Shown one piece after another: positions 11,857-20,450 of a DNA stretch of 64,000 nucleotides. The stretch spans positions 1 to 64,000 of the forward strand of contig NZ_FOSN01000010.1 of assembly GCF_900114285.1 (NCBI RefSeq). Reading direction: 5' to 3'. Source of the DNA: Methylocapsa palsarum (GTDB lineage: Bacteria; Pseudomonadota; Alphaproteobacteria; Rhizobiales; Beijerinckiaceae). A program made the position numbers and the translations under genes. How positions within the stretch are numbered: the first letter of the stretch is position 1; every line of letters starts with the position of its first letter. A model generated the notes under the pieces. It was not told where the DNA came from and did not search any database. It saw only the letters and a list, made by a program, of their open reading frames with translations.

Positions 11857-11938
11857 TTCGGTTTTGATTAATGTTATACTCGTTTTCCTCAGATTTGCCT
11901 CAAAACCGTCACATAGCAGTCATGATTGGCGCTGTCGG

Positions 11939-13888
11939 CTACGGACCGGGGCGGCGCAGCCGCTTCAAATCCGGCGCCTCCGATTCGGCGGCGAGCGAGC
12001 CCAGCGCCTCGTCCAGCGACGCAATGATCTGATCTTGCGATCCGAGCCTTCGCACGGAAACCGTACGGTCTATGGCTTCCCGTTTCCCGACGACGAGGAG
12101 AACGGGAACTTTCGCGAGGGAATGTTCGCGCACCTTATAATTGATCTTCTCGTTGCGAAGGTCGCCCTCGACGCGGAGTCCTTTCGCGCGCGCGGCCGCG
12201 ATCACGTCGCGCGCGTAGCCATCGCCGTCCTGGGTGATCGTCGCGACGACAATTTGAACCGGCGCAAGCCAGAGCGGCAGATGGCCGGCGAAATGCTCGA
12301 TCAGGATGCCGGTGAAGCGTTCGAGCGAACCGAACATGGCCCGGTGAAGCATGACGGGCGTCTTTTTCTCGCTGTCCGCGCCGATGTAAAAGGCGCCGAA
12401 TCGGTCGGGAAGATTGAAATCGACCTGGGTCGTTCCGCATTGCCATTCACGTCCGATCGCGTCGCGCAGCGTATACTCCAGCTTCGGCCCGTAAAAAGCC
12501 CCTTCGCCCTCGTTGATCGCCGTCTTCGCTCCGCGCGCCGCGAGGGTTTCGAGCACGCGCGATAAAGCCGCTTCGGCTTTATCCCAAGCCTCGTCCGACC
12601 CCACGCGTTTTTCCGGCCGCGTCGACAGTTTGATCACGATATCCTGGAAGCCGAAATCCTCATAGATCGACAAAATAAGGTCGTTAACCTTAAGACTTTC
12701 TTTCATGATCTGATCTTCGGTGCAGAAAATATGCGCGTCATCCTGCGTGAACGCGCGAACGCGCATCATTCCATGGAGCGCGCCGGACGGCTCGTAGCGA
12801 TGGACGACGCCGAATTCGGCGATCTTCAACGGCAAGTCCCGGTAAGACTTCAATCCGTTCTTGAAGATCTGCACATGGCCGGGGCAATTCATCGGCTTCA
12901 GCGCGAAAATTCGGTCGTCCTCGGTTTTCGTCAGAAACATGTTTTCGCGATACGTCTGCCAATGGCCCGACGTCTCCCAAAGCGCCCGGTCGAGCACCTG
13001 CGGCGTATTGACCTCCACATATCCCGCCGCTTGCTGACGCCGGCGCATATAGGAAATGAGCGTCTGGAACAGCGTCCAGCCCTTCGGATGCCAGAAGATC
13101 GTTCCCGGACCTTCCTCCTGGAAATGGAAGAGATCCATTTCGCGCCCCAGCCGGCGGTGATCGCGCTTCTCGGCTTCCTCCAGCTGCTGAAGATAGGCCG
13201 CAAGATCCTCGCGGCTGGCGAAAGCCGTCCCGTAGATCCGTTGCAGCATCGGCCTGTTGGAATCGCCGCGCCAATAGGCGCCCGCGAGTTTCATCAATTT
13301 GAAGGCCTCGCCGATCTTGCCGGTCGAGGTCATGTGCGGCCCCCGGCAGAGGTCGAGCCAATCGCCCTGCTTATAGATCTTCAGGTCTTCATCGCCCGGA
13401 ATCGACTCGACCAGCTCAACCTTGAAGGCCTCGCCGCGCGCCTCGAACCAGTTTCTGGCCTGATCGCGAGTCCAGACTTCCTTGGTGAACGGCCGATCCT
13501 GTCGGACGATCTCCGCCATTTTCGCCTCTATGGCGGCGAAATCTTCCGGGGTAAATGGCTCGGCCCGGTAGAAATCATAATAAAATCCATTCTCGATCAC
13601 CGGCCCGATCGTGACCTGGGCGCCCGGATAAAGCGTCTGGACGGCCTCCGCCAGAACGTGCGCCGCATCGTGCCGGATGAGTTCGAGCGCGCGGGGATCA
13701 TCGCGGCTGATGAACTCCACTTTCGCGTCGCTCGCGACCCGGTCCGAGAGATCGCTGAGGGCTCCGTCGAGAACCATAGCGACGGTGCGTTTGGCGAGCG
13801 ATGGCGAGATGCTTCGGGCGATCTCATGGCCGCTCACGCCAGGCTCGAAGGCGCGGGATGCGCCGTCGGGGAATGTCACCGAAATCAT
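11939..13888 (-). CDS. thrS: Threonyl-tRNA synthetase
   Basis: This class II synthetase charges tRNA-Thr and edits mischarged serine. The 649-residue product has an N-terminal TGS domain ([16 protein letters not shown]), the editing domain with [17 protein letters not shown], and the catalytic core with zinc ligands in [15 protein letters not shown] and further His residues downstream. Motif 2 is [20 protein letters not shown], and motif 3 lies near [15 protein letters not shown]-terminal anticodon-binding domain completes it. The length is normal. A 7-bp hairpin (13909-13926) lies about 20 bases before the start. The flanking spacers on both sides are long and AT-rich. I see no T-box, as expected for this group. 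Confidence 0.98.
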   Translation of the reverse strand: MISVTFPDGASRAFEPGVSGHEIARSISPSLAKRTVAMVLDGALSDLSDRVASDAKVEFISRDDPRALELIRHDAAHVLAEAVQTLYPGAQVTIGPVIENGFYYDFYRAEPFTPEDFAAIEAKMAEIVRQDRPFTKEVWTRDQARNWFEARGEAFKVELVESIPGDEDLKIYKQGDWLDLCRGPHMTSTGKIGEAFKLMKLAGAYWRGDSNRPMLQRIYGTAFASREDLAAYLQQLEEAEKRDHRRLGREMDLFHFQEEGPGTIFWHPKGWTLFQTLISYMRRRQQAAGYVEVNTPQVLDRALWETSGHWQTYRENMFLTKTEDDRIFALKPMNCPGHVQIFKNGLKSYRDLPLKIAEFGVVHRYEPSGALHGMMRVRAFTQDDAHIFCTEDQIMKESLKVNDLILSIYEDFGFQDIVIKLSTRPEKRVGSDEAWDKAEAALSRVLETLAARGAKTAINEGEGAFYGPKLEYTLRDAIGREWQCGTTQVDFNLPDRFGAFYIGADSEKKTPVMLHRAMFGSLERFTGILIEHFAGHLPLWLAPVQIVVATITQDGDGYARDVIAAARAKGLRVEGDLRNEKINYKVREHSLAKVPVLLVVGKREAIDRTVSVRRLGSQDQIIASLDEALGSLAAESEAPDLKRLRRPGP

Positions 13889-14422
13889 GTTTTTGTCCTT
13901 TGCTCACTCGCCGATACCAATCGGCGTAAGCGCGTTGCGGAGGTCGGCTCGTGCGTCTTAATCTCTTACGTGTTGCTTATCTCTTAGAAGGCGCCCGCTT
14001 TTGAACCAAAATCATCGTGAAGGCCAGCTCCTTTGCGCAAGACCCGCGGCTCGCCATTTGCGAACGAATCGCTCGAAAGCTCGGGCCCCGCCAAGGCTTT
14101 GGAAATATGCTCTACTTTACTGAGAAACATTCCCCATACGACGACTGGCGGTTGCATCTAGGATCATGTTTATATTTGATCTTAGCAAATGGTTGTGCGT
14201 TTTGACACATCATAGCCGTTGCGCTGCTGTTAAGAACCATCCGGGGAAAGTTATTTTCTGTCTGATGGAATTAACGGATAGTCACGGCCGAGAGATGTTC
14301 ATGACGTATTTTACCAAAAAGCTTATACTAAAATCAGCAAAACATGCCCTAGCATGATTTCAAGTGATAATAAACAAAATTCGTCCGGACGTAATTATCC
14401 ACAACCCCGATATTTCTGATCA
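13889..14422. promoter_or_regulatory. 534-bp non-coding spacer between divergent thrS and luxR-type gene
   Basis: The spacer is AT-rich relative to the window. It holds a hairpin near thrS (CGCCGAT/ATCGGCG, 13909-13926), a CATGC/GCATG pair at 14343-14356, and the perfect palindrome CGTCCGGACG at 14382-14391, flanked by AATT on both sides, about 30 bp before the LuxR-type gene. Small frames inside it have no supported start signal or family. The palindrome is a plausible operator; the rest may be promoter DNA or an unrecognised small RNA. Confidence 0.45.
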
Positions 14423-15145
14423 ATGTCCCAACATCCAAGTATTGGCGATCCCATGACTCCTTACGCTTTGTGCTTCGAAGAAGCTGATCTTGTCGCCGAA
14501 GAAAAGCGGATCTTGACCGCATTCACGCGGAGCCTGATCGAGATTGCAGCCCTTTCGGCCTCTCCCACGGCCGCGCCGGAATCAGCCAACGCTTTGAATA
14601 TCCTGCGACAGCCTGCAGTCCTACTGGACGGCGACGGTTTCGTCGTCGAATCGAATGTCGCGGCGAACTCCGTTTTCAACAACGACATTTACGTCCGGGA
14701 CCGCCGTGTGGTGATCCGGGACGCCGGCGCGCGCGCCAAACTGCAGTCGCTCATCGTCCTTTTAAAGGACTCCGCTGCGCCGATCGCTCCCGCCGCGGAC
14801 CCCATTGTCGTTCCAAGGAAGGACAGACTTCCGGTTTTGCTTCGCGTCTGGCCTTTCGACGGGGCGGCGCGCTGGCCTTCGCGGGAAGTGCGTTCTCTCC
14901 TGACCTTGAACGCCCTGGGGCCGAAACCAGGACCGCCTGCTGAAATTCTGGCGAAGACCTTCGGCCTCACCCCCTCCGAAGCAAGGCTCGGCTGCATCAT
15001 CGCCCGCGGCGCCGGTCCTGATACGGCCGCACAGGAACTCAAGATTTCCCGGGAAACGGCGAGGAACCAGCTCAAATCCATTTTCTCGAAGACCGGCACG
15101 CATCGGCAAAGCGAACTCGTCGCGCTGCTTTTACAGGTTCAGTAA
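14423..15145 (+). CDS. LuxR-type HTH transcriptional regulator
   Basis: The 240-residue protein ends with a LuxR/FixJ-type DNA-binding domain (about 175-238): FGLTPSEARLGCIIARG, then AQELKISRETARNQLKSIF and GTHRQSELVALLL. The middle (about 60-150) resembles a PAS-like sensory fold, with LLDGDGFVVESNVAANSVF. No phosphoacceptor receiver or autoinducer-binding domain is recognisable, so the signal is unknown. Another in-frame ATG lies 30 bases downstream at 14453. A palindrome 32 bp upstream suggests autoregulation. No obvious target cluster is adjacent. The stop codon lies in a 14-bp tandem duplication. Confidence 0.88.
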   Translation: MSQHPSIGDPMTPYALCFEEADLVAEEKRILTAFTRSLIEIAALSASPTAAPESANALNILRQPAVLLDGDGFVVESNVAANSVFNNDIYVRDRRVVIRDAGARAKLQSLIVLLKDSAAPIAPAADPIVVPRKDRLPVLLRVWPFDGAARWPSREVRSLLTLNALGPKPGPPAEILAKTFGLTPSEARLGCIIARGAGPDTAAQELKISRETARNQLKSIFSKTGTHRQSELVALLLQVQ

Positions 15146-15166
15146 CGGCCCGTACAGGTTCAGTGA
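15132..15166 (+). repeat. Duplicated gene end, TACAGGTTCAGTRA x2
   Basis: TACAGGTTCAGTAA at 15132-15145 contains the stop codon of the LuxR-type gene. A second copy ending TGA lies at 15153-15166 (period 21). The copy is outside the gene but preserves a stop triplet. Confidence 0.9.
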
Positions 15167-15220
15167 CTACCGGCGCGCCAGTTCCCAGGCCAATTGTCCC
15201 CGGCCCTTCGTTTCCTTCCC

Positions 15221-15248
15221 GGCGGCGCCGCTGTTCCCAGGCGCCGCC
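15221..15248 (+). terminator. GC hairpin downstream of the LuxR-type gene
   Basis: GGCGGCGCC (15221-15229) pairs with GGCGCCGCC (15240-15248) around a 10-nt loop. It lacks a U-tract, so termination is only possible, not shown. Confidence 0.4.
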
Positions 15249-15342
15249 GGCGGCGGCGCTCAAGACTTGACTCCCCTCCTCAAGTTCGCGCTTAAACGCT
15301 GGCGCAACAGAAGATTGACCGTGACCGGACGAGGAATGACGC

Positions 15343-16362
15343 ATGGTGACGGAGGGCATCCGCCAGATCGCGGTTTTGGGCGGCGGAGCTTGGGGAACGG
15401 CGCTCGCCAATCTCGCGGCGCGCGCCCAGCCTTCGGTCCAAGTGGCCCTTTGGGCGCGCAACGCGTCCCATGTCGAAGAAATGTCGGCCACCGGGGTCAA
15501 CGCGCGATACCTTCCCGGCGTGCCGCTTCTTTCGAATATCCGGCCGACCGCCGATCTCGCCGACACCTCGAACGCGGACGTCATCCTCGCCGTTGTCCCC
15601 GCGCAGACCCTGCGGTCCACGCTCGAAGCGCTGGCGGCGCATATCAAACCCGGCGCTCCGATCATCATCTGCGCAAAGGGCATTGAGCATTCAAGCGGGC
15701 TTTTTCTCAGCGAAGTAGCGGCGTCGATCCTGCCCGATCACCCGCCGGCCGTCCTCTCCGGGCCAAGTTTCGCCAGCGACGTTGCGAGCGGCCTTCCCAC
15801 CGCCGTCACGCTCGCCGCGCTGGACGGCGAACTCGCCGCCGAACTTGCAAGCCTCCTGTCGACGCCCTGGTTCCGGCTATATTCCTCGACCGACCTCAGG
15901 GGCGCTGAAATCGGCGGGGCGGCGAAGAACGTGCTCGCCATCGCCAATGGCGTCGCCGCCGGCCGCGGCCTTGGCGCCAGCGCCGGCGCCGCCTTGCTGG
16001 CCCGTGGTTTCGCCGAACTCAGCAGATTCGGAATCGCCCTTGGAGCGGAGCCGAAGACGCTGATGGGACTTTCGGGACTTGGCGATCTTGTGCTGACCTG
16101 CACCTCGCCGATGTCGCGGAATTTTTCCCTAGGCGTCTCTCTCGGGCGCGGCATGACGCTCGAGGAAGCCACGCAACGCTCCGGCCTGACCGAAGGCGTG
16201 CACACCTGCGGCGTTCTTGTCGATCTCGCCAACGCGAAGCGCGTCGACATGCCGATCGCCAGCGCCGTGGACGCCGTCCTCGCAGAGCAGATCACGATCG
16301 ACGAAGCCATCGCGGCTTTGATGACGCGCCCTTCAAAGGCGGAATTCGGCGAGATTCGCTAA
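15343..16362 (+). CDS. gpsA: Glycerol-3-phosphate dehydrogenase [NAD(P)+]
   Basis: The enzyme reduces dihydroxyacetone phosphate to sn-glycerol-3-phosphate for phospholipid backbones, in the cytosol. The 339-residue sequence has the Rossmann motif IAVLGGGAWGTALANLAA at the N terminus, the ICAKGIEH block, VLSGPSFASDVASGLPTAV, and the catalytic-lysine segment GAEIGGAAKNVLAIANGVAAG. RNFSLG and TEGVHT also match. The length is normal. It is followed after 14 bp by the EVE-domain gene, so they form a probable pair, an order common in this bacterial group. It supplies the substrate for the acyltransferase pathway to which plsC in this window belongs. Confidence 0.97.
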   Translation: MVTEGIRQIAVLGGGAWGTALANLAARAQPSVQVALWARNASHVEEMSATGVNARYLPGVPLLSNIRPTADLADTSNADVILAVVPAQTLRSTLEALAAHIKPGAPIIICAKGIEHSSGLFLSEVAASILPDHPPAVLSGPSFASDVASGLPTAVTLAALDGELAAELASLLSTPWFRLYSSTDLRGAEIGGAAKNVLAIANGVAAGRGLGASAGAALLARGFAELSRFGIALGAEPKTLMGLSGLGDLVLTCTSPMSRNFSLGVSLGRGMTLEEATQRSGLTEGVHTCGVLVDLANAKRVDMPIASAVDAVLAEQITIDEAIAALMTRPSKAEFGEIR

Positions 16363-16376
16363 CCGGAGGCGGTAAA

Positions 16377-16793
16377 TTGGCGCACTGGCTGCTGAAGAGC
16401 GAGCCCGGCAAATGGTCCTGGGACGATCAGGTCAAGGCCGGCAAGGAGGGCACGTTCTGGAACGGCGTGCGCAACCATTCAGCCAAGCTGAACCTGATGG
16501 CGATGAAGGTCGGCGAGCAGGCCTTTTTCTATCATTCGAATGAGGGCAAGGCGATCGTCGGACTCGTCGAGATCACAAAGCCTTATTATCCCGATCCAAG
16601 CGATCCGTCGGGCAAATTCGGCATGGTCGACGTGCGCGCCGTCAAGCCGCTGAAACGCCCCGTGACGCTCGAGGCGATCAAGGCCGACGAACGCTTGCAG
16701 GACATGATTCTTGTCAAGAATTCGCGGCTTTCGGTTCAGCCGGTCACGGCGGCGGAGTGGAAGATCATCTGCGATGAGGGCGGCGGTGTTTGA
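16377..16793 (+). CDS. EVE domain-containing protein
   Basis: The 138-residue product is a single EVE domain, a PUA-like fold thought to bind modified nucleobases in RNA or DNA. The start AHWLLKSEPGKWSWDD and the block FWNGVRNHSAKLNLMAM, followed by GEQAFFYHSNEGKAIVG, are diagnostic. I use the TTG at 16377 because CCGGAGGCGGTAAA places a strong Shine-Dalgarno before it and the protein then begins exactly where the family does. It follows gpsA in a likely operon. The function in the cell is not established; in other bacteria EVE proteins occur with restriction systems, but none is present here. Confidence 0.92.
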   Translation: MAHWLLKSEPGKWSWDDQVKAGKEGTFWNGVRNHSAKLNLMAMKVGEQAFFYHSNEGKAIVGLVEITKPYYPDPSDPSGKFGMVDVRAVKPLKRPVTLEAIKADERLQDMILVKNSRLSVQPVTAAEWKIICDEGGGV

Positions 16794-16802
16794 GGCGCCG
16801 CT

Positions 16803-16919
16803 AGAGCCTATTCCGATCGGATTGAATCAATCCAATCGAGAAGAATATGCTCAAGCTTTTGATTCTGGAGCGATTTCTGATCGATAGCATGACTTCATGC
16901 GATCGGAAAGCGCTCTAAG
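16803..16919 (+). repeat. Dispersed palindromic element, copy 1
   Basis: This copy of a ~117-bp element lies 10 bp after the EVE gene stop, between convergent genes. It has a first hairpin (GATCGGATTGA/TCAATCCAATC, one wobble) and a second hairpin around GATCGATAGCATGA/TCATGCGATC. The ends are CTAGAGC-type inverted repeats. See the other copies at 34844, 36854, 51126 and 58136. Confidence 0.9.
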
Positions 16920-16971
16920 GTCGCATCCGGTCGGATCAGAGCGGAGCGATCTAATCGGACGTTGATCTAGA

Positions 16972-19419
16972 CTAGTTGGCCACCGCCCGTTTCAGCTTCG
17001 ACTCGCTTTGCTCTTGTTCAATCGCATTCTGATCGGCCGAGCTGGCTTTATCGTTCTTCAGATCAATCGTGATCTTCTCGATCTTCCCGTTGAACTTGAA
17101 CGGATTTGAGTATTCCGGCGAAACCGGCGTGCCTGTGTTCATCCCGACATCGGCGCCCACCGTCGCCGAAAACCCGCAACATTGGGTGACCGCGATGCGG
17201 CCCGCTGCGACCTTCTCGCCGTTGACGGATAAAGTTCCTGTCCCCCCCTTTCCCGGACCGCCGCCGTCATAGGCAAAATCGAACGCGATGGTCGCTTTAC
17301 CGGGAGCGAGACGTTTGCCGGACCTCACCGTAAAGCTCTTCTGGCCCAGAAAATTGTAGTGATAAACCGGATCACCGTCTTTGATGTAGAGGCTCCATCC
17401 GCCGAAGCGACCGCCCTGGGCGACCAACACGCCATTGGCGGTTTCTTTGGGAACAATCACATTCGCAGTGATCGTGAATGACGCGTTTTTGACATTAATA
17501 AAGGCGTTCTCCGGAATGGCGAACATGTCGCCATAGACCGTGAGCGAATTGCGGCCAGCCATGAGATCAGGCCTGCCCGCCACCTCCGGATTGGCTCGTT
17601 CAAACAAGCGATCGTCGATCGGCAGAACATGGTTGGCGATCGCCTCTTGCGTGAAAATCTTCTGCATTTCGCGCAGTTTTCCGGGGTTCGCCAACGCTAG
17701 GTCGTTAGTAAGACTGAAGTCCGATTTCGTATCATACAATTCCCACTTATCGTCCCCGAGCGCGGCCCGGACCTTGGTTTCCCAGGGCGCCCTGTGAACC
17801 GTACCCGCGAGCCAGCCTTCGGAGTAAACGCCGCGGTTTCCGAACATCTCGAAATATTGCGTCAGATGATTCTCCGGCGCCTTCGCGTCATCGAAGGCGG
17901 GCAACATGCTGACGCCCTGGATCGGCGTTTGCGGCGTTCCATTCACGACGCGCGGCTCGGGCAGCCCCGCCGCTTCCAGAATTGTAGGCGCCACGTCTAT
18001 CACGTGGTGCCATTGCGAGCGAATCTCGTTCTTAGCTTGCACGCCTTTCGGCCAATGGACGACCATGCCGTTGCGGGTGCCGCCGTAGCTTGACGCTACT
18101 TGCTTCGTCCACGTGAACGGCGTGTCGCCCGCGACCGCCCAGCCAGCTGCATAGTGATTATGGCCGAGCGGACCGCCAAGGTCGTCGATATGTTTGACCT
18201 GCTCCTCAATCGGTTCGGGCACGCCGTTGAAATAGGTCATTTCATTGAAAAGACCGTTCATGCCTCCCTCGGCGCTTGCGCCATTGTCGCCGACGATGAA
18301 GAAGATGAGGGTGTTGTCCAACTGACCGAGATCCTTCAGCGTGGCGATCAGACGGCCAATCTCGGTATCGGCATATTCGCCAAACCCGGCGAACACCTCC
18401 ATCTGACGTGCGAACAATCGCTTTTCATCTGCGGTGAGCGCGTCCCAGTTCTTGATCGCTTCAGGCTTTGGCGCGAGTTTGGCGTCAGAGGGCACGACGC
18501 CGAGCTTTTTCTGACGTTCCAGTGTCTGCTCGCGCAATTTGTCCCAGCCCATGTCGAACTGGCCCTTGTATTTTGCGATCCATTCTTTCGGGACGTGGTG
18601 CGGAGCGTGGGTCGCCCCCGGCGCGAAATACATAAAGAAGGGCTTGTCCGGCGTCAGCGCCTTTTCCGACTGAACCCACGCAATAGCCTGGTTCGTCATA
18701 TCCGTCATGAAGTGATAGCCGGGCTTTTCGTCGATCTGGATTTTAGTCATCCCATCCCAAATCGTCGGGGCCCATTGATCCGTCTCGCCGCCGATGAAGC
18801 CGTAGAATTTATCAAAGCCCGAGCGCGTCGGCCAACGATCCGTCGGTCCCGACGCGCTAAGCTCCCACACCGGCGTTTCGTGTGATTTGCCAAAAGCGCC
18901 TGTCGCATAGCCATTGAGCCGCAAAATTTCAGCGAGCGGGGCGACGCTATTGGGCCTGACGCCCGTATTCCCCTGGAAGGCCGTCGCCGTCTCGGTGATC
19001 GAGCCCATATTGTTGATGTGGTGGTTGCGTCCGGTCAGCAAGGCGACGCGGGTGGGAGAGCAGAGCGCCGTCGTGTGAAACTCGTTGAAGCGGAGCCCTT
19101 CGTTCGCGAGCGCGTCCAACGTCGGCATGCGGACCGGACCGCCAAAGGCGCTGGATTGGCCAAAACCCATGTCGTCGATCAGCACGATCAACACGTTCGG
19201 CGCGCTCGGCGGCGCCTTGATCTGGAAGAATGGCGGCGGCTTGACCTTTCGCGCGTCAAGCTCCGTTACCGGCGGATAGACCGGCTGGCGAATGGGCAGC
19301 TCGGTCCGGTCAAGGGGGATTTCCTGCGCGGTGAGCGGCTGTGAAAGGGAGCCAGAGGCAAGCGCGGCCAGTCCGGCAGTCCATAGCATCGATGCGATTC
19401 TGACCACAGGCGCCTCCAT
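16972..19419 (-). CDS. Arylsulfatase, exported
   Basis: This 815-residue sulfatase has a signal sequence (residues 1 to about 32, with ASMLWTAGLAALASGSLSQ). The N-terminal catalytic part includes NVLIVLIDDMGFGQSSAFGG with metal-binding aspartates and the CSPTR motif (Cys about 120), the site converted to formylglycine. GRNHHINNMG and a C-terminal lectin-like beta domain (about 640-790) follow. It hydrolyses sulfate esters outside the cytoplasm. I chose the internal ATG at 19419 because it puts the signal peptide at the N terminus; the frame is open to 19452. It lies just 3' of the intron-bearing tRNA-Leu on the same strand, a common insertion position for acquired genes, though I see no integrase. 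The sulfated substrate is unknown. Confidence 0.9.
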   Translation of the reverse strand: MEAPVVRIASMLWTAGLAALASGSLSQPLTAQEIPLDRTELPIRQPVYPPVTELDARKVKPPPFFQIKAPPSAPNVLIVLIDDMGFGQSSAFGGPVRMPTLDALANEGLRFNEFHTTALCSPTRVALLTGRNHHINNMGSITETATAFQGNTGVRPNSVAPLAEILRLNGYATGAFGKSHETPVWELSASGPTDRWPTRSGFDKFYGFIGGETDQWAPTIWDGMTKIQIDEKPGYHFMTDMTNQAIAWVQSEKALTPDKPFFMYFAPGATHAPHHVPKEWIAKYKGQFDMGWDKLREQTLERQKKLGVVPSDAKLAPKPEAIKNWDALTADEKRLFARQMEVFAGFGEYADTEIGRLIATLKDLGQLDNTLIFFIVGDNGASAEGGMNGLFNEMTYFNGVPEPIEEQVKHIDDLGGPLGHNHYAAGWAVAGDTPFTWTKQVASSYGGTRNGMVVHWPKGVQAKNEIRSQWHHVIDVAPTILEAAGLPEPRVVNGTPQTPIQGVSMLPAFDDAKAPENHLTQYFEMFGNRGVYSEGWLAGTVHRAPWETKVRAALGDDKWELYDTKSDFSLTNDLALANPGKLREMQKIFTQEAIANHVLPIDDRLFERANPEVAGRPDLMAGRNSLTVYGDMFAIPENAFINVKNASFTITANVIVPKETANGVLVAQGGRFGGWSLYIKDGDPVYHYNFLGQKSFTVRSGKRLAPGKATIAFDFAYDGGGPGKGGTGTLSVNGEKVAAGRIAVTQCCGFSATVGADVGMNTGTPVSPEYSNPFKFNGKIEKITIDLKNDKASSADQNAIEQEQSESKLKRAVAN

Positions 19420-19509
19420 GCCGAAACAGGATTGCGAAACGCTCCGTAACACCCCGGTTCAATTCCAGCAACGGCGCGTCGCGGCCACGCTCGAGGCGCC
19501 CCTTAAATT

Positions 19510-19808
19510 TGGTGCGGACGGGGGGACTCGAACCCCCACCCCCTTTCGAGGTGCAGATTTTCGTACCACTTCGACTTTCGCCGCCGCCCGCAAGCGTTCG
19601 TGGTCTGGACTATCCCTTCGCCACAGCCAAAGGCCAGAGGCGCCGCCCGTCTAGTCTCTACACCTTCCCTCTTTTGAAGGGCTTGGCTCGGGATTGGCCT
19701 AGGTCTTTACCCTTAGCGTTCCCCGACTTTGAGCGGTTCTGCTCCGCGGATTTCCCCGCGGGCACTCCAATTGAAGTCTGCTGCGTCTACCTGTTTCGCC
19801 ACGTCCGC
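19510..19808 (-). tRNA. tRNA-Leu(UAA), interrupted by a group I intron
   Basis: The 5' exon is 19808-19774 (35 nt) and the 3' exon 19561-19510 (52 nt), giving an 87-nt mature tRNA. The acceptor arm GCGGACG pairs with CGTCCGC, followed by A and an encoded CCA. The D-arm stem is GCG/CGC. The anticodon stem is GCAGA/TCTGC with loop CTTAAAA after splicing (anticodon UAA). The long variable arm ACCTC-GAAAG-GGGGT is class II, and the T-arm is GGGGG-TTCGAGT-CCCCC. The intron separates U34 from A35, the same site as the well-known cyanobacterial and plastid tRNA-Leu introns. All arms pair fully, so the gene should be functional if spliced. Confidence 0.95.
19562..19773 (-). ncRNA. Group I self-splicing intron in tRNA-Leu(UAA), 212 nt
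   Basis: The catalytic-core signature GGTGTAGAGACTAGACGGG (complement of 19645-19663) matches J6/7-P7-J7/3 of small tRNA group I introns such as that of Azoarcus. The P7 partner is GATAGTCCAG (about 19605-19614), pairing GACTA with TAGTC. P1 forms between exon ACTT and intron GAGT with a T.G wobble at the 5' splice site. P2 is CCGCGG/CCGCGG, the P4 side uses TCGGG/CCCGA, and a distal stem uses CCAC/GTGG. The intron ends in G immediately before the 3' exon. There is no room for a homing endonuclease, so mobility would need help. Splicing itself is inferred. Confidence 0.93.
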
Positions 19809-19928
19809 AAAGCCGAAGTCGATCAAAATCGACAAGGGCCCATCAAGGGCTTAGCGGCGCAGCGCTCGCGAGACAAGCGCGCCGCCGGCGGGACGGCCCG
19901 CCTTCGACCTTTCCCCGCGCGAAAATCC

Positions 19929-20444
19929 CTATCTCCCCTCTCTTGATGAGATCGGAGCCTGAAAACTCAAGCCGAGATCCCAGGGAAAATAGATCCAGGT
20001 GTCCTGCGAGACCTCGGTGACGAACGTGTCGACGCGGGGGCGCCCGAGCGGTTTGGCGTAGACCGTCGCGACATGGGCGCGCGGCAAAATCGTCCGCAGC
20101 GCGTTGACGGTCGCGCCTGTGTCGGCGAGGTCGTCGATCACGAGGAGGCCTTCGCCGCCGCTTCCGGAGAATTCCGGCGCGACGCTTTTCAGGATTTCGA
20201 TGTCGCCCTGAATCGTTTCACCGCGGTAGCTCGCGACGCAAAACGTGTCGATGATTCGAAGGTTCAGTTCGCGCGCGACGATCGCGGCCGGCACGAGCCC
20301 GCCGCGCGTCACCGCCACCATTCCCGAAAAAGGCCCGGCCGCGCTGAGCCTCCATGCGAGCGCGCGCGCGTCCCGATGAAATTGATCCCAGGACACGTGG
20401 AAGGCCTTTTCGGCGGCTGCTTTCTGCGCTGTTGAATCGTTCAT
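19929..20444 (-). CDS. gpt: Xanthine-guanine phosphoribosyltransferase
   Basis: The enzyme salvages xanthine and guanine to XMP and GMP using PRPP. The 171-residue protein has [20 protein letters not shown], the PRPP loop [20 protein letters not shown] with paired acidic residues, and a C-terminal WIYFPWDLG typical of bacterial Gpt, including the tryptophan-containing substrate hood. The length fits the family. Six bases separate it from the cinA-like gene upstream on the same strand, so the two are likely co-transcribed. It lies just upstream of the intron-bearing tRNA, both reading leftward. Confidence 0.94.
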   Translation of the reverse strand: MNDSTAQKAAAEKAFHVSWDQFHRDARALAWRLSAAGPFSGMVAVTRGGLVPAAIVARELNLRIIDTFCVASYRGETIQGDIEILKSVAPEFSGSGGEGLLVIDDLADTGATVNALRTILPRAHVATVYAKPLGRPRVDTFVTEVSQDTWIYFPWDLGLSFQAPISSREGR

Positions 20445-20450
20445 TCCGGT

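Noticed and set aside
14017..14357. Two small frames in the thrS-luxR spacer
   Set aside because: They lack Shine-Dalgarno sequences, family similarity and gene-like codon use, and they overlap each other in different frames.
19501..19830. tmRNA (ssrA) or a permuted two-piece tmRNA
   Set aside because: The 3' tRNA-like end first suggested it, but acceptor, D, anticodon, variable and T arms all belong to a normal class II tRNA-Leu once the intron is removed, and no tag-peptide frame is present.
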